NCBI RefSeq assembly: GCF_900143535.1
Contig: NZ_FRFA01000006.1
Coordinates: 186,001-250,000 of the forward strand
Source: Tateyamaria sp. Alg231-49
GTDB taxonomy: Bacteria; Pseudomonadota; Alphaproteobacteria; Rhodobacterales; Rhodobacteraceae
Length of the DNA: 64,000 nucleotides
Direction of reading: 5' to 3'
Made by a program: the position numbers and the translations under genes. Numbering within the stretch: the stretch's first letter is position 1; each line of letters begins with the position of its first letter. Of this stretch, positions 15,885-23,308 are shown in pieces. Under the pieces are notes generated by a model. The model was not told the origin of the DNA. It ran no database searches and was given only the letters and a program-made list of their open reading frames with translations.

Positions 15885-17020
15885 GCCAGCGTGAAAGTCT
15901 CCGGCAGGTCGCGCAACGTGCGTGTGCCCAGTTGTCCCATGCAGGATTTCAGATCTTCGCGCAGAATGTGAGCAAGGTGCGCGGGACCTTCAGCCCCGAG
16001 TGCCCCAAGCGCGTAATGCCAGCCGCGCCCCAGCATGACAAAGTCGGCTCCCAGGGCGAGAGCGCGCAGGATATCAAGCCCTCCCTCGACCCCGCTGTCA
16101 AAAATGATCGGCAGGGATGTTGCGCTTCGAATCTCAGGCAACACTTCGATCGAGGCAGGGGCACCATCAAACTGGCGGCCCGCGTGATTGGACACCCAGA
16201 TCGCGTCGACGCCAAGCGTCTCTAGTTTGGTTGCATCCTCGACCCGCAAAATGCCTTTGACAATGAAAGGCCCGTCCCACGCGTCGCGCAACCATTTGAC
16301 ATAGTCCCAGTCCGGCGAGGTCCGCAGCAGATATCCCACATGCGCGGTAACAGGCAGATTGTCGGCCGCCGGGGTGGTGTAGGCATCAAGCATTCGCATG
16401 TGCGGCATGCCGCGCTGGGCCATCCCAAGCGCCCATGCCGGGCGCATTGCGACCTGAGCCAGCAAACGTGGGGTCAGGCGTGGTGGGTTGGTCAACCCTG
16501 AACGTGTTTGGCGTTCACGGCGCGACGCGACGGGCACATCCACAGTAAGGACAAGTGTCTTGAAACCCGCCTTGCGCGCTCGGTCGAGCATATCACGCCG
16601 AATGTCTTCGTCACGGGGGGGGTACATCTGAAACCAGGCATGCGCGCCTAGATCATCCGCGACATCCTCGGGTGACTGGGTGGCCACAGTCGAAAGAGCA
16701 TAAGGAACACCGAGCTGTGCCGCTGCGCGTGCCAACAGGCGTTCTGCATCCGGCCACATCAGACCCGACATGCCGACTGGCGCGATGCCAAAGGGCAGGG
16801 GCAGGTCCGCCCCCATAAGTGATACACTAAGGTCGGGTTCGAATTCGCCGTGCAGAACCGATGGCATCATTCCAATTTTGTCCAAAGCCGCGCGATTGCG
16901 TCTGCGCGTTGCCTCGACCCCGGTTCCGCTGTCCAGATACTCCCATACGAATTTTGGGATGCGTTTTTGGGCACGGCTGCGCAGGTCACTGAGTGCGGGG
17001 AAATGCGTGTTTAGGTCCAT
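15881..17020 (-). CDS. lldD: FMN-dependent alpha-hydroxy-acid dehydrogenase (L-lactate dehydrogenase family)
   Basis: FMN TIM-barrel oxidoreductase, 379 residues from ATG 17020, close to family length; it oxidises L-lactate or a related 2-hydroxy acid. Seen motifs: YLDSGTG near the N-terminus, the PVGMSGLMWPDAE and TVATQSPEDV segments around the FMN, LVLTVDVPVASRRER, the active-site SNHAGRQFDGAP (His base) and FDSGVEGG/ALGADFVMLGR binding the phosphate. Alternative ATG at 17044 lengthens it by eight residues; neither start has a strong Shine-Dalgarno. Lactate is not proven as substrate; glycolate or mandelate oxidation are possible. Confidence 0.82.
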   Translation of the reverse strand: MDLNTHFPALSDLRSRAQKRIPKFVWEYLDSGTGVEATRRRNRAALDKIGMMPSVLHGEFEPDLSVSLMGADLPLPFGIAPVGMSGLMWPDAERLLARAAAQLGVPYALSTVATQSPEDVADDLGAHAWFQMYPPRDEDIRRDMLDRARKAGFKTLVLTVDVPVASRRERQTRSGLTNPPRLTPRLLAQVAMRPAWALGMAQRGMPHMRMLDAYTTPAADNLPVTAHVGYLLRTSPDWDYVKWLRDAWDGPFIVKGILRVEDATKLETLGVDAIWVSNHAGRQFDGAPASIEVLPEIRSATSLPIIFDSGVEGGLDILRALALGADFVMLGRGWHYALGALGAEGPAHLAHILREDLKSCMGQLGTRTLRDLPETFTLA

Positions 17021-17068
17021 TTCGGCACTATGTCGGCTTGGCATGGAGGCGGCAAGCCATTGAATTGT

Positions 17069-17118
17069 GGGGGCTCTGCCCCCGCCGCCTTTCAGGCGGC
17101 TCCCCTGGGATTTTTTGA
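17069..17118 (+). repeat. Double-hairpin REP-like element
   Basis: Two adjacent hairpins: 6-bp arms at 17069-17074/17078-17083 and 7-bp arms at 17084-17090/17094-17100, followed by a T-run near 17112-17117. Looks like an intrinsic terminator on the plus strand, but it lies between two divergent starts where no gene ends, so a short repetitive extragenic palindrome is more likely. Similar C/G-run double hairpins recur in roseobacter genomes as I remember them; no second copy is in this window. Confidence 0.5.
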
Positions 17119-17180
17119 AATCAGAGAAGGGGAACATCGAGTGAACATGCGGCTTTCCCTTTTTTCAGGAGCAAGATAGA

Positions 17181-19613
17181 TTGTGGCCCATGAGCAGCTA
17201 TGATGAATTCGACGCCTTCGAAGGCGCATCCCTGTCCGCGCGCGCCATGGCTGCGCGCCCTCAACCTTATCTTGATGGGTTGAACCCCGCTCAACGTGAG
17301 GCGGTGGAAAAGGTTGACGGACCTGTGCTGATGCTGGCCGGCGCCGGAACAGGCAAAACGCGGGCGCTGACCGCGCGTATTGTGCATTTGCTGAACACAG
17401 GGCGCGCGCGACCCAACGAAATTCTTGCCGTGACCTTCACCAACAAGGCCGCCCGCGAGATGAAAAACCGTGTTGGTTCTATGCTTGGTGGCCAAATCGA
17501 GGGTGTGCCGTGGCTGGGCACATTCCATTCGATCTGTGTAAAGCTGCTGCGTCGTCATGCGGAGTTGGCGGGTCTGAAGTCGAACTTCACCATTCTGGAC
17601 ATGGACGACCAAATCCGCCTGATGAAACAGCTGATCCGAGCGGCCAACATTGACGACAAAAGGTGGCCTGCGCGGCAACTGGCCAACATCATCGATGGGT
17701 GGAAGAACAAGGCGCTGACGCCGGATAAGGTGCCTGCGTCGGACGGCGGGGCGTACAACCACAAGGGCGTCGAACTTTACGCCCAGTATCAGGCGCGTTT
17801 GAAAGAGCTGAACGCCTGCGATTTCGGCGACCTGCTTTTGCACATGGTCACCATTTTTCAGGATCACTCTGACGTTCTGGCGCAGTATCAGCGCTGGTTC
17901 GCATACATCCTCGTGGACGAGTATCAGGATACCAACGTTGCTCAGTACCTGTGGCTGCGCTTGCTCGCTCAAGGGCATAAGAACATCTGTTGTGTGGGCG
18001 ATGACGACCAATCGATTTATGGCTGGCGCGGGGCCGAAGTGGGGAACATCCTGCGGTTTGAAAAGGATTTTCCCGGTGCGCATGTGGTGCGTCTTGAGCA
18101 GAACTACCGCTCGACCCCGCATATTCTGGGGGCTGCGTCGGGCGTGATTGCGGGCAATGAGGATCGGCTGGGCAAGACGTTGTGGACCGACAAGGACGAC
18201 GGCGAAAAGGTTCGTTTGATCGGCCATTGGGATGGCGAGGAAGAGGCCCGCTGGATCGGTGATGAGATTGAGGCGAGCCAACGTGGCACGCGCGGAATGG
18301 ACCCGGTGAACCCTGACAACATGGCGATCCTTGTTCGCGCCTCCCACCAAATGCGCGCCTTTGAAGATCGGTTTCTGACCATCGGATTGCCCTATCGTGT
18401 CATCGGTGGGCCTCGGTTCTATGAGCGCCTCGAAATCCGGGACGCGATGGCCTATTTCCGCGTTGTGGTCAGCCCTGAGGATGATCTGGCCTTTGAGCGG
18501 ATTGTGAACACGCCTAAGCGGGGACTTGGTGACAAGGCACAACAGACCATTCAGGTGGCTGCGCGCGCAAACGGCGTGTCACTGGTTGAAGGTGCGCGGT
18601 TGGCGGTTGATCAAGGATTGATCAAGGGCAAGGGCGGCAACGAACTGCGCAGCCTTGTTGATGGGATCGCCCGGTGGAACAGCAAATTGCGGGGGCCACG
18701 GATCGAAGTTGTCGAGGATGACTCTGTAGTCGACGAGGGGCTTGCGCCTTTGCGCACGGAATACGGACCGCCTCCGATCAGCCATGTGGAACTGGCCGAG
18801 GTGATTCTGGATGAAAGCGGCTATACGGCCCATTGGCAGAACGACAAGACACCCGAAGCACCTGGGCGGCTGGAAAACCTCAAAGAACTGGTCAAAGCGT
18901 TGGAAGGCTTTGAAAATCTGCAAGGGTTCCTCGAACACGTATCGCTGATCATGGACAACGAACAGGACGACGCGGGCGCCAAAGTGTCGATCATGACCCT
19001 CCACGCGGCCAAGGGGCTGGAATTCCCCATGGTGTTTCTTCCCGGTTGGGAAGACGGTCTGTTCCCCTCTCAGCGCAGTATGGATGAGAGCGGAATCAAG
19101 GGGTTAGAAGAAGAACGTCGTCTGGCCTATGTCGGTATCACGCGGGCCGAAGAGGTTTGTACGATTTCCTTTGCCGCCAATCGCCGAGTGTTTGGGCAAT
19201 GGCAGTCCTCGCTGCCTTCTCGTTTTATCGATGAGTTGCCCGAGGCGCACGTGGATGTCCTGACCCCACCGGGGCTTTATGGCGGCGGGTACGGGGCGGC
19301 GGCCCCCACAATGGAATCTAACCTGCATCAGGCGGCGGCTGAGGCGAATGTTTACAACTCGCCCGGATGGAAGCGCCTGCAAGCCCGCGCGAACACGCGG
19401 CCCATTTCGCAACCCAAGGAAAGCCGCAACACGGTGATCGACCTGACTGCGGTATCGAGTTTCACCATGGGCGAGCGGGTGTTTCATCAGAAGTTCGGTT
19501 ATGGCGCGGTTGTGGGGATCGAAGGGGACAAACTGGAGATCGACTTTGAGAAGGCTGGCGTAAAGAAGGTTGTCTCGCGGTTTATCTCAGGCTGCGACGA
19601 CATTCCGTTTTAA
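17181..19613 (+). CDS. uvrD: UvrD/PcrA-family ATP-dependent DNA helicase
   Basis: Superfamily 1A 3'-5' DNA helicase for nucleotide-excision and mismatch repair. Up to 810 residues. Motifs in order: LNPAQREAV (Q motif), GAGTGKT (Walker A), AVTFTNKAAREMKNRV, DEYQDTN (Walker B), VGDDDQSIYGWRGA, EQNYRST, MTLHAAKGLEF, VGITRAEE. The C-terminal part after residue 690 ends in a Tudor-like segment (GERVFHQKFGYGAVVGIEGDKLEIDFEKAG). Start: TTG at 17181 lies 9 nt after AGGAG, while the in-frame ATG at 17190 is 18 nt away, so TTG is favoured although ATG cannot be excluded. Monocistronic. Confidence 0.95.
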   Translation: MWPMSSYDEFDAFEGASLSARAMAARPQPYLDGLNPAQREAVEKVDGPVLMLAGAGTGKTRALTARIVHLLNTGRARPNEILAVTFTNKAAREMKNRVGSMLGGQIEGVPWLGTFHSICVKLLRRHAELAGLKSNFTILDMDDQIRLMKQLIRAANIDDKRWPARQLANIIDGWKNKALTPDKVPASDGGAYNHKGVELYAQYQARLKELNACDFGDLLLHMVTIFQDHSDVLAQYQRWFAYILVDEYQDTNVAQYLWLRLLAQGHKNICCVGDDDQSIYGWRGAEVGNILRFEKDFPGAHVVRLEQNYRSTPHILGAASGVIAGNEDRLGKTLWTDKDDGEKVRLIGHWDGEEEARWIGDEIEASQRGTRGMDPVNPDNMAILVRASHQMRAFEDRFLTIGLPYRVIGGPRFYERLEIRDAMAYFRVVVSPEDDLAFERIVNTPKRGLGDKAQQTIQVAARANGVSLVEGARLAVDQGLIKGKGGNELRSLVDGIARWNSKLRGPRIEVVEDDSVVDEGLAPLRTEYGPPPISHVELAEVILDESGYTAHWQNDKTPEAPGRLENLKELVKALEGFENLQGFLEHVSLIMDNEQDDAGAKVSIMTLHAAKGLEFPMVFLPGWEDGLFPSQRSMDESGIKGLEEERRLAYVGITRAEEVCTISFAANRRVFGQWQSSLPSRFIDELPEAHVDVLTPPGLYGGGYGAAAPTMESNLHQAAAEANVYNSPGWKRLQARANTRPISQPKESRNTVIDLTAVSSFTMGERVFHQKFGYGAVVGIEGDKLEIDFEKAGVKKVVSRFISGCDDIPF

Positions 19614-19615
19614 CC

Positions 19616-19900
19616 GTTGCGATCACGCATGTGATCGCAACGAGTGGCAAGGACTGCTTTTTTTAAAAGCTGTCGGCCACACGGTCGATCCCTAGAGTGC
19701 TAAACCTCGGTTCACGCATGTGATCGCAACGAGTGGCAAGGACTGCTTTTTTTAAAAGCTGTCGGCCACACGGTCGATCCCTAGAGTGCTAAACCTCGGA
19801 TCACGCCTGTGATTGCAACGAGTGGCAAGGATTGCTTTTTTATAAAAAACCGTCAGCCACGCAGTCGATCTCTATAGTGCTGAGGCTCGATCGCGCATTT
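19616..19900. repeat. Three tandem 89-bp hairpin repeats downstream of uvrD
   Basis: Direct repeat with period 89: units start at 19623, 19712 and 19801, with the first bases of a fourth at 19891. Units 1 and 2 differ at one position; unit 3 has diverged at roughly a dozen. Each unit has a long imperfect hairpin (outer arms GTGGC/GCCAC, e.g. 19644-19648 and 19676-19680) around an A/T core. Unit 1 is preceded by a perfect 11-bp hairpin (19616-19626/19631-19641) two bases after the uvrD stop. A diverged copy occurs at 53286-53377 in opposite orientation. No long open frame. Function unknown; possible small RNA, REP/MITE-like element or terminator array. Confidence 0.85.
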
Positions 19901-19912
19901 GATCCTGAATTG

Positions 19913-19998
19913 AAAAACGGCGACCCTTGGGAGGAAGGGCCGCCGTCTCTACGCCATCATGTGTACAGTCAGGGAGGAGGAAGACCGAACCCATGATG
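19913..19998 (-). ncRNA. CcsR-type small RNA, third tandem copy
   Basis: Minus-strand structured RNA candidate in series after ccaF1. The 5' hairpin has perfect 7-bp outer arms (19955-19961/19992-19998) and displays CCTCCTCCC (complement of 19972-19980) in its loop. The 3' hairpin has a 12-bp stem (19917-19928/19935-19946) followed by TTTTT, a clear intrinsic terminator for the series. Its loop shows only CCTCCC, one CCT unit short of the other copies. CcsR RNAs in R. sphaeroides use this anti-Shine-Dalgarno-like motif. Ends are estimated from structure. Confidence 0.82.
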
Positions 19999-20035
19999 TG
20001 TCGCGCTGCACCTTTTTAGATGCGTATTTTTTGGT

Positions 20036-20119
20036 GCGGCGACCCCTGGGAGGAGGTAGGGGCCGCCGCTCTTACAACACCACTCAGGTCAGGGAGGAGG
20101 AAAGACCGTTCGCGGTGTA
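20036..20119 (-). ncRNA. CcsR-type small RNA, second tandem copy
   Basis: Same two-hairpin plan as its neighbours, minus strand. The 5' hairpin has outer arms at 20077-20081/20115-20119 and inner arms at 20087-20090/20104-20107, with CCTCCTCCC in the loop (20092-20100). The 3' hairpin has a 12-bp stem (20036-20047/20058-20069) with the same motif in the loop (20048-20056). The outer arms differ completely in sequence from those of copy three yet still pair, which supports an RNA structure. No T-run follows, so this copy would be released by processing of a longer transcript. Confidence 0.82.
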
Positions 20120-20173
20120 TCTTGTCGCACACATATGCGCTGTTTTTATCAATGCACCCCTTGAGGTGCTAAG

Positions 20174-20252
20174 AAAAAGGTGCGGCGACCCTCGGGAGGA
20201 GGTGAGAGCCGCCGCCAATCTCAGATGCCCCAGGGAGGAGGAGAGGGACACC
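20174..20252 (-). ncRNA. CcsR-type small RNA, first tandem copy
   Basis: First RNA after the ccaF1 stop on the same strand. The 5' hairpin has 8-bp arms (20224-20231/20245-20252, two wobble pairs) and loop motif CCTCCTCCC (20233-20241). The 3' hairpin has a 12-bp stem (20182-20193/20204-20215, two wobbles), loop motif at 20194-20202, then TTTTT at the complement of 20174-20178, so some transcripts may end here. In R. sphaeroides the corresponding RNAs are cut from the ccaF1 transcript and act in oxidative-stress and C1-metabolism control; transfer of that role here is by homology of arrangement. Confidence 0.84.
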
Positions 20253-20265
20253 TGATCCTTTGCGC

Positions 20266-20499
20266 TCAGTCGACTTTCGCCTTCTCAGCTGCTTCCCATG
20301 CGAGGCGCTTGATTTCTGAGCGATGTATGCCCAGATCCGCCAGATCGCGATTGCCCAGAGCGGAGAGTTCGCCGAGCGTTGTTTTGTAAATGCGGCGCTT
20401 TGCATGACGTGCTGCCGCAGTGTGAAAATAGTCTGCAATCGTTTCAAAGGTCCGTTCGACCAGATCGCTGCGTCGTGTTATTTCGTTGTAATAGGCCAT
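20266..20499 (-). CDS. ccaF1: DUF1127 small protein, CcaF1-like
   Basis: 77-residue basic protein with the DUF1127 helix-rich motif in its second half (LSALGNRDLADLGIHRSEI), preceded by an Arg/Lys-rich helix. In R. sphaeroides the homologous CcaF1 is an RNA-binding protein affecting maturation of the CcsR RNAs encoded directly behind it; the same order is seen here. Start chosen at ATG 20499 (MAYYNE, the usual family beginning) with AAAGG 9 nt upstream; ATG 20505 and a longer frame to 20544 are alternatives. The R. sphaeroides locus is transcribed from a stress (RpoH) promoter; I could not identify such a promoter here with confidence. Confidence 0.88.
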   Translation of the reverse strand: MAYYNEITRRSDLVERTFETIADYFHTAAARHAKRRIYKTTLGELSALGNRDLADLGIHRSEIKRLAWEAAEKAKVD

Positions 20500-20580
20500 G
20501 TTCATTTGCCTTTCGCTCGTTTCGTTAGCTCTAACATATGCCAATGCTGCACGTGCACAATGGCCACCTTTTCAATGCCG

Positions 20581-20599
20581 CTATGCAGCAATTGCATAG
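20581..20599. promoter_or_regulatory. Inverted repeat in the ccaF1/mrp divergent region
   Basis: Perfect 7-bp arms (20581-20587 and 20593-20599) with a 5-bp spacer, about 80 bp upstream of ccaF1 and 125 bp upstream of mrp. A second palindrome of 10 bp (20548-20557) lies between it and ccaF1. Candidate operator for either divergent gene; regulator unknown. Confidence 0.35.
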
Positions 20600-20724
20600 G
20601 GTAAGTGTTTAAAAACTGGGCAGTGCGCACAGCCTTTTGGCGCTTTCTAGGGTATGGACGCGACCCCTTTGCTCTTGCGGCAATTTCTGCCAGTTAATGC
20701 AGCGAACCAGCGGAGAAATGCACC

Positions 20725-21798
20725 ATGGCGATAACCAAAGATGACATCCTGTCCGCCTTGCGTCGGATCGCAATGCCGGACGGCGGCGATCTGGTGGACC
20801 GCGATTTGATTCGTGCGGTTCAGGTGCAGGGCGCAGAGGTGCAATTCATCATTGAAGCACCCAGCCCCGAACTCGCCGCACGCATGGAGCCCGTGCGTGC
20901 CGCAGCCGAGGCGGCCGTCAAGAACCTGCCCGGTGTTGAGAAAGTGCGCGTCGCCCTGACGGCTCACGGCCCGGCGCCCAAACCGCCCGCTCCTCCCAGT
21001 CTTAAGGTTGGGGGTCATCCCAAACCGCAAGAGGGCCCGACAAAGCCTGCGGGTGTACAGCGCATACTGGCCATCGGATCGGGAAAGGGCGGGGTAGGTA
21101 AGTCGACCGTGTCATCCAACCTTGCAGTCGCCTTGGCGCGAGCAGGCCGCAAGGTCGGACTGCTGGATGCGGATATATATGGTCCCTCCCAGCCCCGGAT
21201 GATGGGCGTGAACAAACGCCCCGCCTCTCCGGATGGCAAAACGATTATCCCTCTGCACGCCCATGGTGTGACGCTGATGTCCATCGGCTTCATGATGGAA
21301 GAGGGCAAAGCAGTTGTTTGGCGCGGGCCGATGCTGATGGGCGCGCTCCAGCAGATGCTGGGGCAAGTGGAATGGGGCGAGCTGGATGTATTGATCGTCG
21401 ATTTGCCGCCGGGGACGGGGGATGTGCAATTGACGCTGTGCACCAAATCAGAGCTGAGCGGGGCGATCGTCGTGAGTACGCCGCAGGATGTTGCCCTGAT
21501 CGATGCCCGAAAAGCATTGGACATGTTTGCCACTCTTAAGACACCAGTGCTTGGCCTGATCGAGAACATGTCGATGTTTGTCTGTCCGGATTGCGGGGCC
21601 GAGCACCAGATCTTTGGGCAGGGCGGGGTTGCGGCGGAAGCGGACAAAATGGGTGTTCCCTTGCTGGGGGCCTTGCCCATTGATCTTGAAACGCGCCTTG
21701 CAGGCGACGGTGGGACACCCGTGGCCGCCGGTGACGGACCAATGGCGCAAGCCTATGCGCGCATAGCCGAAGGTCTGATCAAGGGCGGGATGGCTTGA
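20725..21798 (+). CDS. mrp: Mrp/ApbC-type iron-sulfur carrier ATPase
   Basis: P-loop ATPase that binds and transfers [4Fe-4S] clusters to target proteins. 357 residues: an N-terminal MIP18-like (DUF59) domain (about 1-80), a Pro-rich linker, then the MinD/Mrp domain with deviant Walker A GKGGVGKST near residue 120, switch segment DLPPGTGD, and the cluster-binding CPDCG motif near residue 287. Start ATG 20725 follows a GGAG-type site. Divergent from ccaF1; its stop overlaps the start of the gamma-glutamylcyclotransferase-like gene. Confidence 0.95.
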   Translation: MAITKDDILSALRRIAMPDGGDLVDRDLIRAVQVQGAEVQFIIEAPSPELAARMEPVRAAAEAAVKNLPGVEKVRVALTAHGPAPKPPAPPSLKVGGHPKPQEGPTKPAGVQRILAIGSGKGGVGKSTVSSNLAVALARAGRKVGLLDADIYGPSQPRMMGVNKRPASPDGKTIIPLHAHGVTLMSIGFMMEEGKAVVWRGPMLMGALQQMLGQVEWGELDVLIVDLPPGTGDVQLTLCTKSELSGAIVVSTPQDVALIDARKALDMFATLKTPVLGLIENMSMFVCPDCGAEHQIFGQGGVAAEADKMGVPLLGALPIDLETRLAGDGGTPVAAGDGPMAQAYARIAEGLIKGGMA

Positions 21799-22136
21799 GT
21801 GTGGCCGATCCCGCGATTTGTCTGGCCACCTACGGCACCTTGGCGCCGGGACGGGCAAACGCCCATCAGCTGGAGGAGTTAAAGGGACACTGGTCGCTTG
21901 GCATTGTACGCGGTCATTTGAAAGAAGCGGGGTGGGGCGCGCAGATGGGCTATCCCGGTTTGATCCTTGATCCGGAGGGTGATGCTGTCGAAGCGAAACT
22001 GTTCCATTCCACGGACCTGCCTGGTCACTGGGCGCGTCTGGATGCGTTCGAGGGGCCGGGATATGCGCGCGTCGCGGTTTCGGTTGAGTCCGATGCCGGG
22101 CCAATACTTGCCTATATATACGCATTGGCTTCTTAA
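21795..22136 (+). CDS. Gamma-glutamylcyclotransferase-like (AIG2/GGCT) protein
   Basis: Small cytoplasmic protein of about 113 residues with the GGCT beta-barrel pattern: ATYGTLAPGRANAH at the start, GYPGLILDPEGDAVEAKLF in the middle and LDAFEGPGYARV near the end, where the FEG glutamate is expected at the active site. It begins at TTG 21795 overlapping the mrp stop, or at GTG 21801; the first gives coupling. Family members act on gamma-glutamyl amines or dipeptides; the substrate here is not evident. Confidence 0.82.
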   Translation: MSVADPAICLATYGTLAPGRANAHQLEELKGHWSLGIVRGHLKEAGWGAQMGYPGLILDPEGDAVEAKLFHSTDLPGHWARLDAFEGPGYARVAVSVESDAGPILAYIYALAS

Positions 22137-22177
22137 CGCCGAACCGACCGGATCATGGGATTGTATTGTCCTGCTTG

Positions 22178-22192
22178 TGGGAATGCGTGGGA
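22178..22192 (+). promoter_or_regulatory. MraZ-box-like direct repeat, distal
   Basis: Two TGGGA repeats with exact 10-bp period (22178-22182 and 22188-22192) some 600 bp upstream of mraZ. The TGGGN-N5-TGGGN arrangement is the binding pattern described for E. coli MraZ. Two repeats only, so weaker than the proximal site. A nearby cluster of GANTC sites (22213, 22218, 22233, 22377) may be CcrM methylation targets. Confidence 0.4.
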
Positions 22193-22483
22193 ATTGGCCT
22201 CAAATGGTGCGCGATTCGAATCATTTCCTCCAGATTCGCGAGTATTTTTTTCTTTTGTGGCGAGAACGTAAATAGAACATTGCGTTCAGTGATCTGGAAA
22301 TATCATTTTTCTGGGATTTTATGGGCTAAAAGCGATCCAACCAATGCGACACTATATGTTGTGTGCGTGATGTTGGGAGTCACATGATGGGCGCCATTTC
22401 GGCGACATTTCTCCACTACATGTTGTTTTTCAACACCTCTGTTCACAGGGTATAGGGTTCACTGGTCACAAAAAACTATTGTT

Positions 22484-22508
22484 TCCCATCAATTCCCATG
22501 GCATCCCT
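22484..22508 (-). promoter_or_regulatory. MraZ-box-like triple direct repeat upstream of mraZ
   Basis: On the minus strand three NGGGA repeats occur at exact 10-bp spacing (complements of CCC at 22485, 22495 and 22505; two are TGGGA, the third AGGGA), about 280 bp upstream of mraZ. E. coli MraZ binds three TGGGN repeats with 5-nt spacers to repress its own operon. A possible -10 element TATAGG is at 22451-22456. The remaining 22509-22788 is an apparently untranslated leader with no frame that I trust. Confidence 0.55.
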
Positions 22509-22788
22509 AATGCATCAGATGAGAACGAGCCCGGGGCACCAAACGACCCCAAGCAAACAAAAAACTCTAGCAGGTTTCATACAGGCACCTCGCTTTCATC
22601 AGACCAAGAGATCCGGCGCGCGAGCGAGCAGACATCCCCCCAGGTGGCGCGCGCAGCTGGACATCCCGCGAGACGGGACGAGGGCGGCGGGTTGATCAGT
22701 GGCAGCAGATCAACCCGCCGTTTCCATTTCAAGACACTGGGGAACGATTTGAGCGCGGGGGCGCAAAGGAAAAGGGACGGGCCAACAG

Positions 22789-23280
22789 ATGGCACGCAGG
22801 TTCAGAGGCGAAAGCGACCACAAGGTGGACGCAAAGGGGCGGGTGTCTATCCCGGCCTCGTTTCGTCGTGTAATCGAAGCCGCTGATCCCGACTGGACCG
22901 AAGGTCTGCCGCCGCGCATCATCATTGTCTATGGGGGCGACACCCGCACCTACCTCGAAGGGTTCACCGTCGAGGCCATGGATGAGGTGGACGACAAAAT
23001 CTCTCTCCATCCGCGTGGATCGGCCAAACGTAAGGCTATGGAGCGCCTCTATAGCGCACAATCCATCGAAACGGTTGTCGATGAGACGGGCCGCATCGTC
23101 TTGCCCGCCAAGTTGCGGGACAAGATTGGTCTGGATGGCATGGCCCGTTTTGTGTCTTCCGGAGATACCTTCGAGATTTGGAAGCCCGAGGCTTACGATG
23201 CCAGCATCGCAGCCCTTGATGACGACGGATATGACCCGGATGTCGATCCGTCGGTCTATTTGGACGGGGATCTCGCATAA
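22789..23280 (+). CDS. mraZ: Division/cell-wall cluster transcriptional repressor MraZ
   Basis: First gene of the dcw cluster. 163 residues with two AbrB-like swapped-hairpin repeats: residues about 8-60 (HKVDAKGRVSIPASFRRVI) and 85-130 (TVVDETGRIVLPAKLRDKIGL). MraZ forms ring oligomers that bind tandem TGGGN repeats and repress the cluster. The acidic C-terminal tail (DDDGYDPDVDPSVYLDGD) is longer than in enterobacterial MraZ. Start ATG 22789, 28 bp before the rsmH start at the other end. Confidence 0.96.
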   Translation: MARRFRGESDHKVDAKGRVSIPASFRRVIEAADPDWTEGLPPRIIIVYGGDTRTYLEGFTVEAMDEVDDKISLHPRGSAKRKAMERLYSAQSIETVVDETGRIVLPAKLRDKIGLDGMARFVSSGDTFEIWKPEAYDASIAALDDDGYDPDVDPSVYLDGDLA

Positions 23281-23308
23281 CATGTCGGTCTCAGTGAGCG
23301 TATAAGGG

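Noticed and set aside
15881-17137. Longer version of the lldD-like gene starting at 17137
   Set aside because: The extra N-terminal 39 residues are encoded by the double-hairpin element and are not conserved in the family; ATG 17020 gives the normal length.
17121-18542. 473-residue open frame antisense to uvrD
   Set aside because: Shadow of the helicase reading frame with no start signal or motif.
19616-19900. Tandem repeats considered as a CRISPR array
   Set aside because: The repeated unit is 89 bp without unique spacers, and no cas genes are near.
22200-22240. T-arm-like GATTCGAATC considered as part of a tRNA
   Set aside because: No acceptor stem, anticodon arm or 72-76 nt cloverleaf could be built around it.
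22479-22886. 135-residue open frame upstream of and overlapping mraZ
   Set aside because: Runs into mraZ in another frame, low-complexity hydrophilic sequence without similarity; more likely the mraZ leader.
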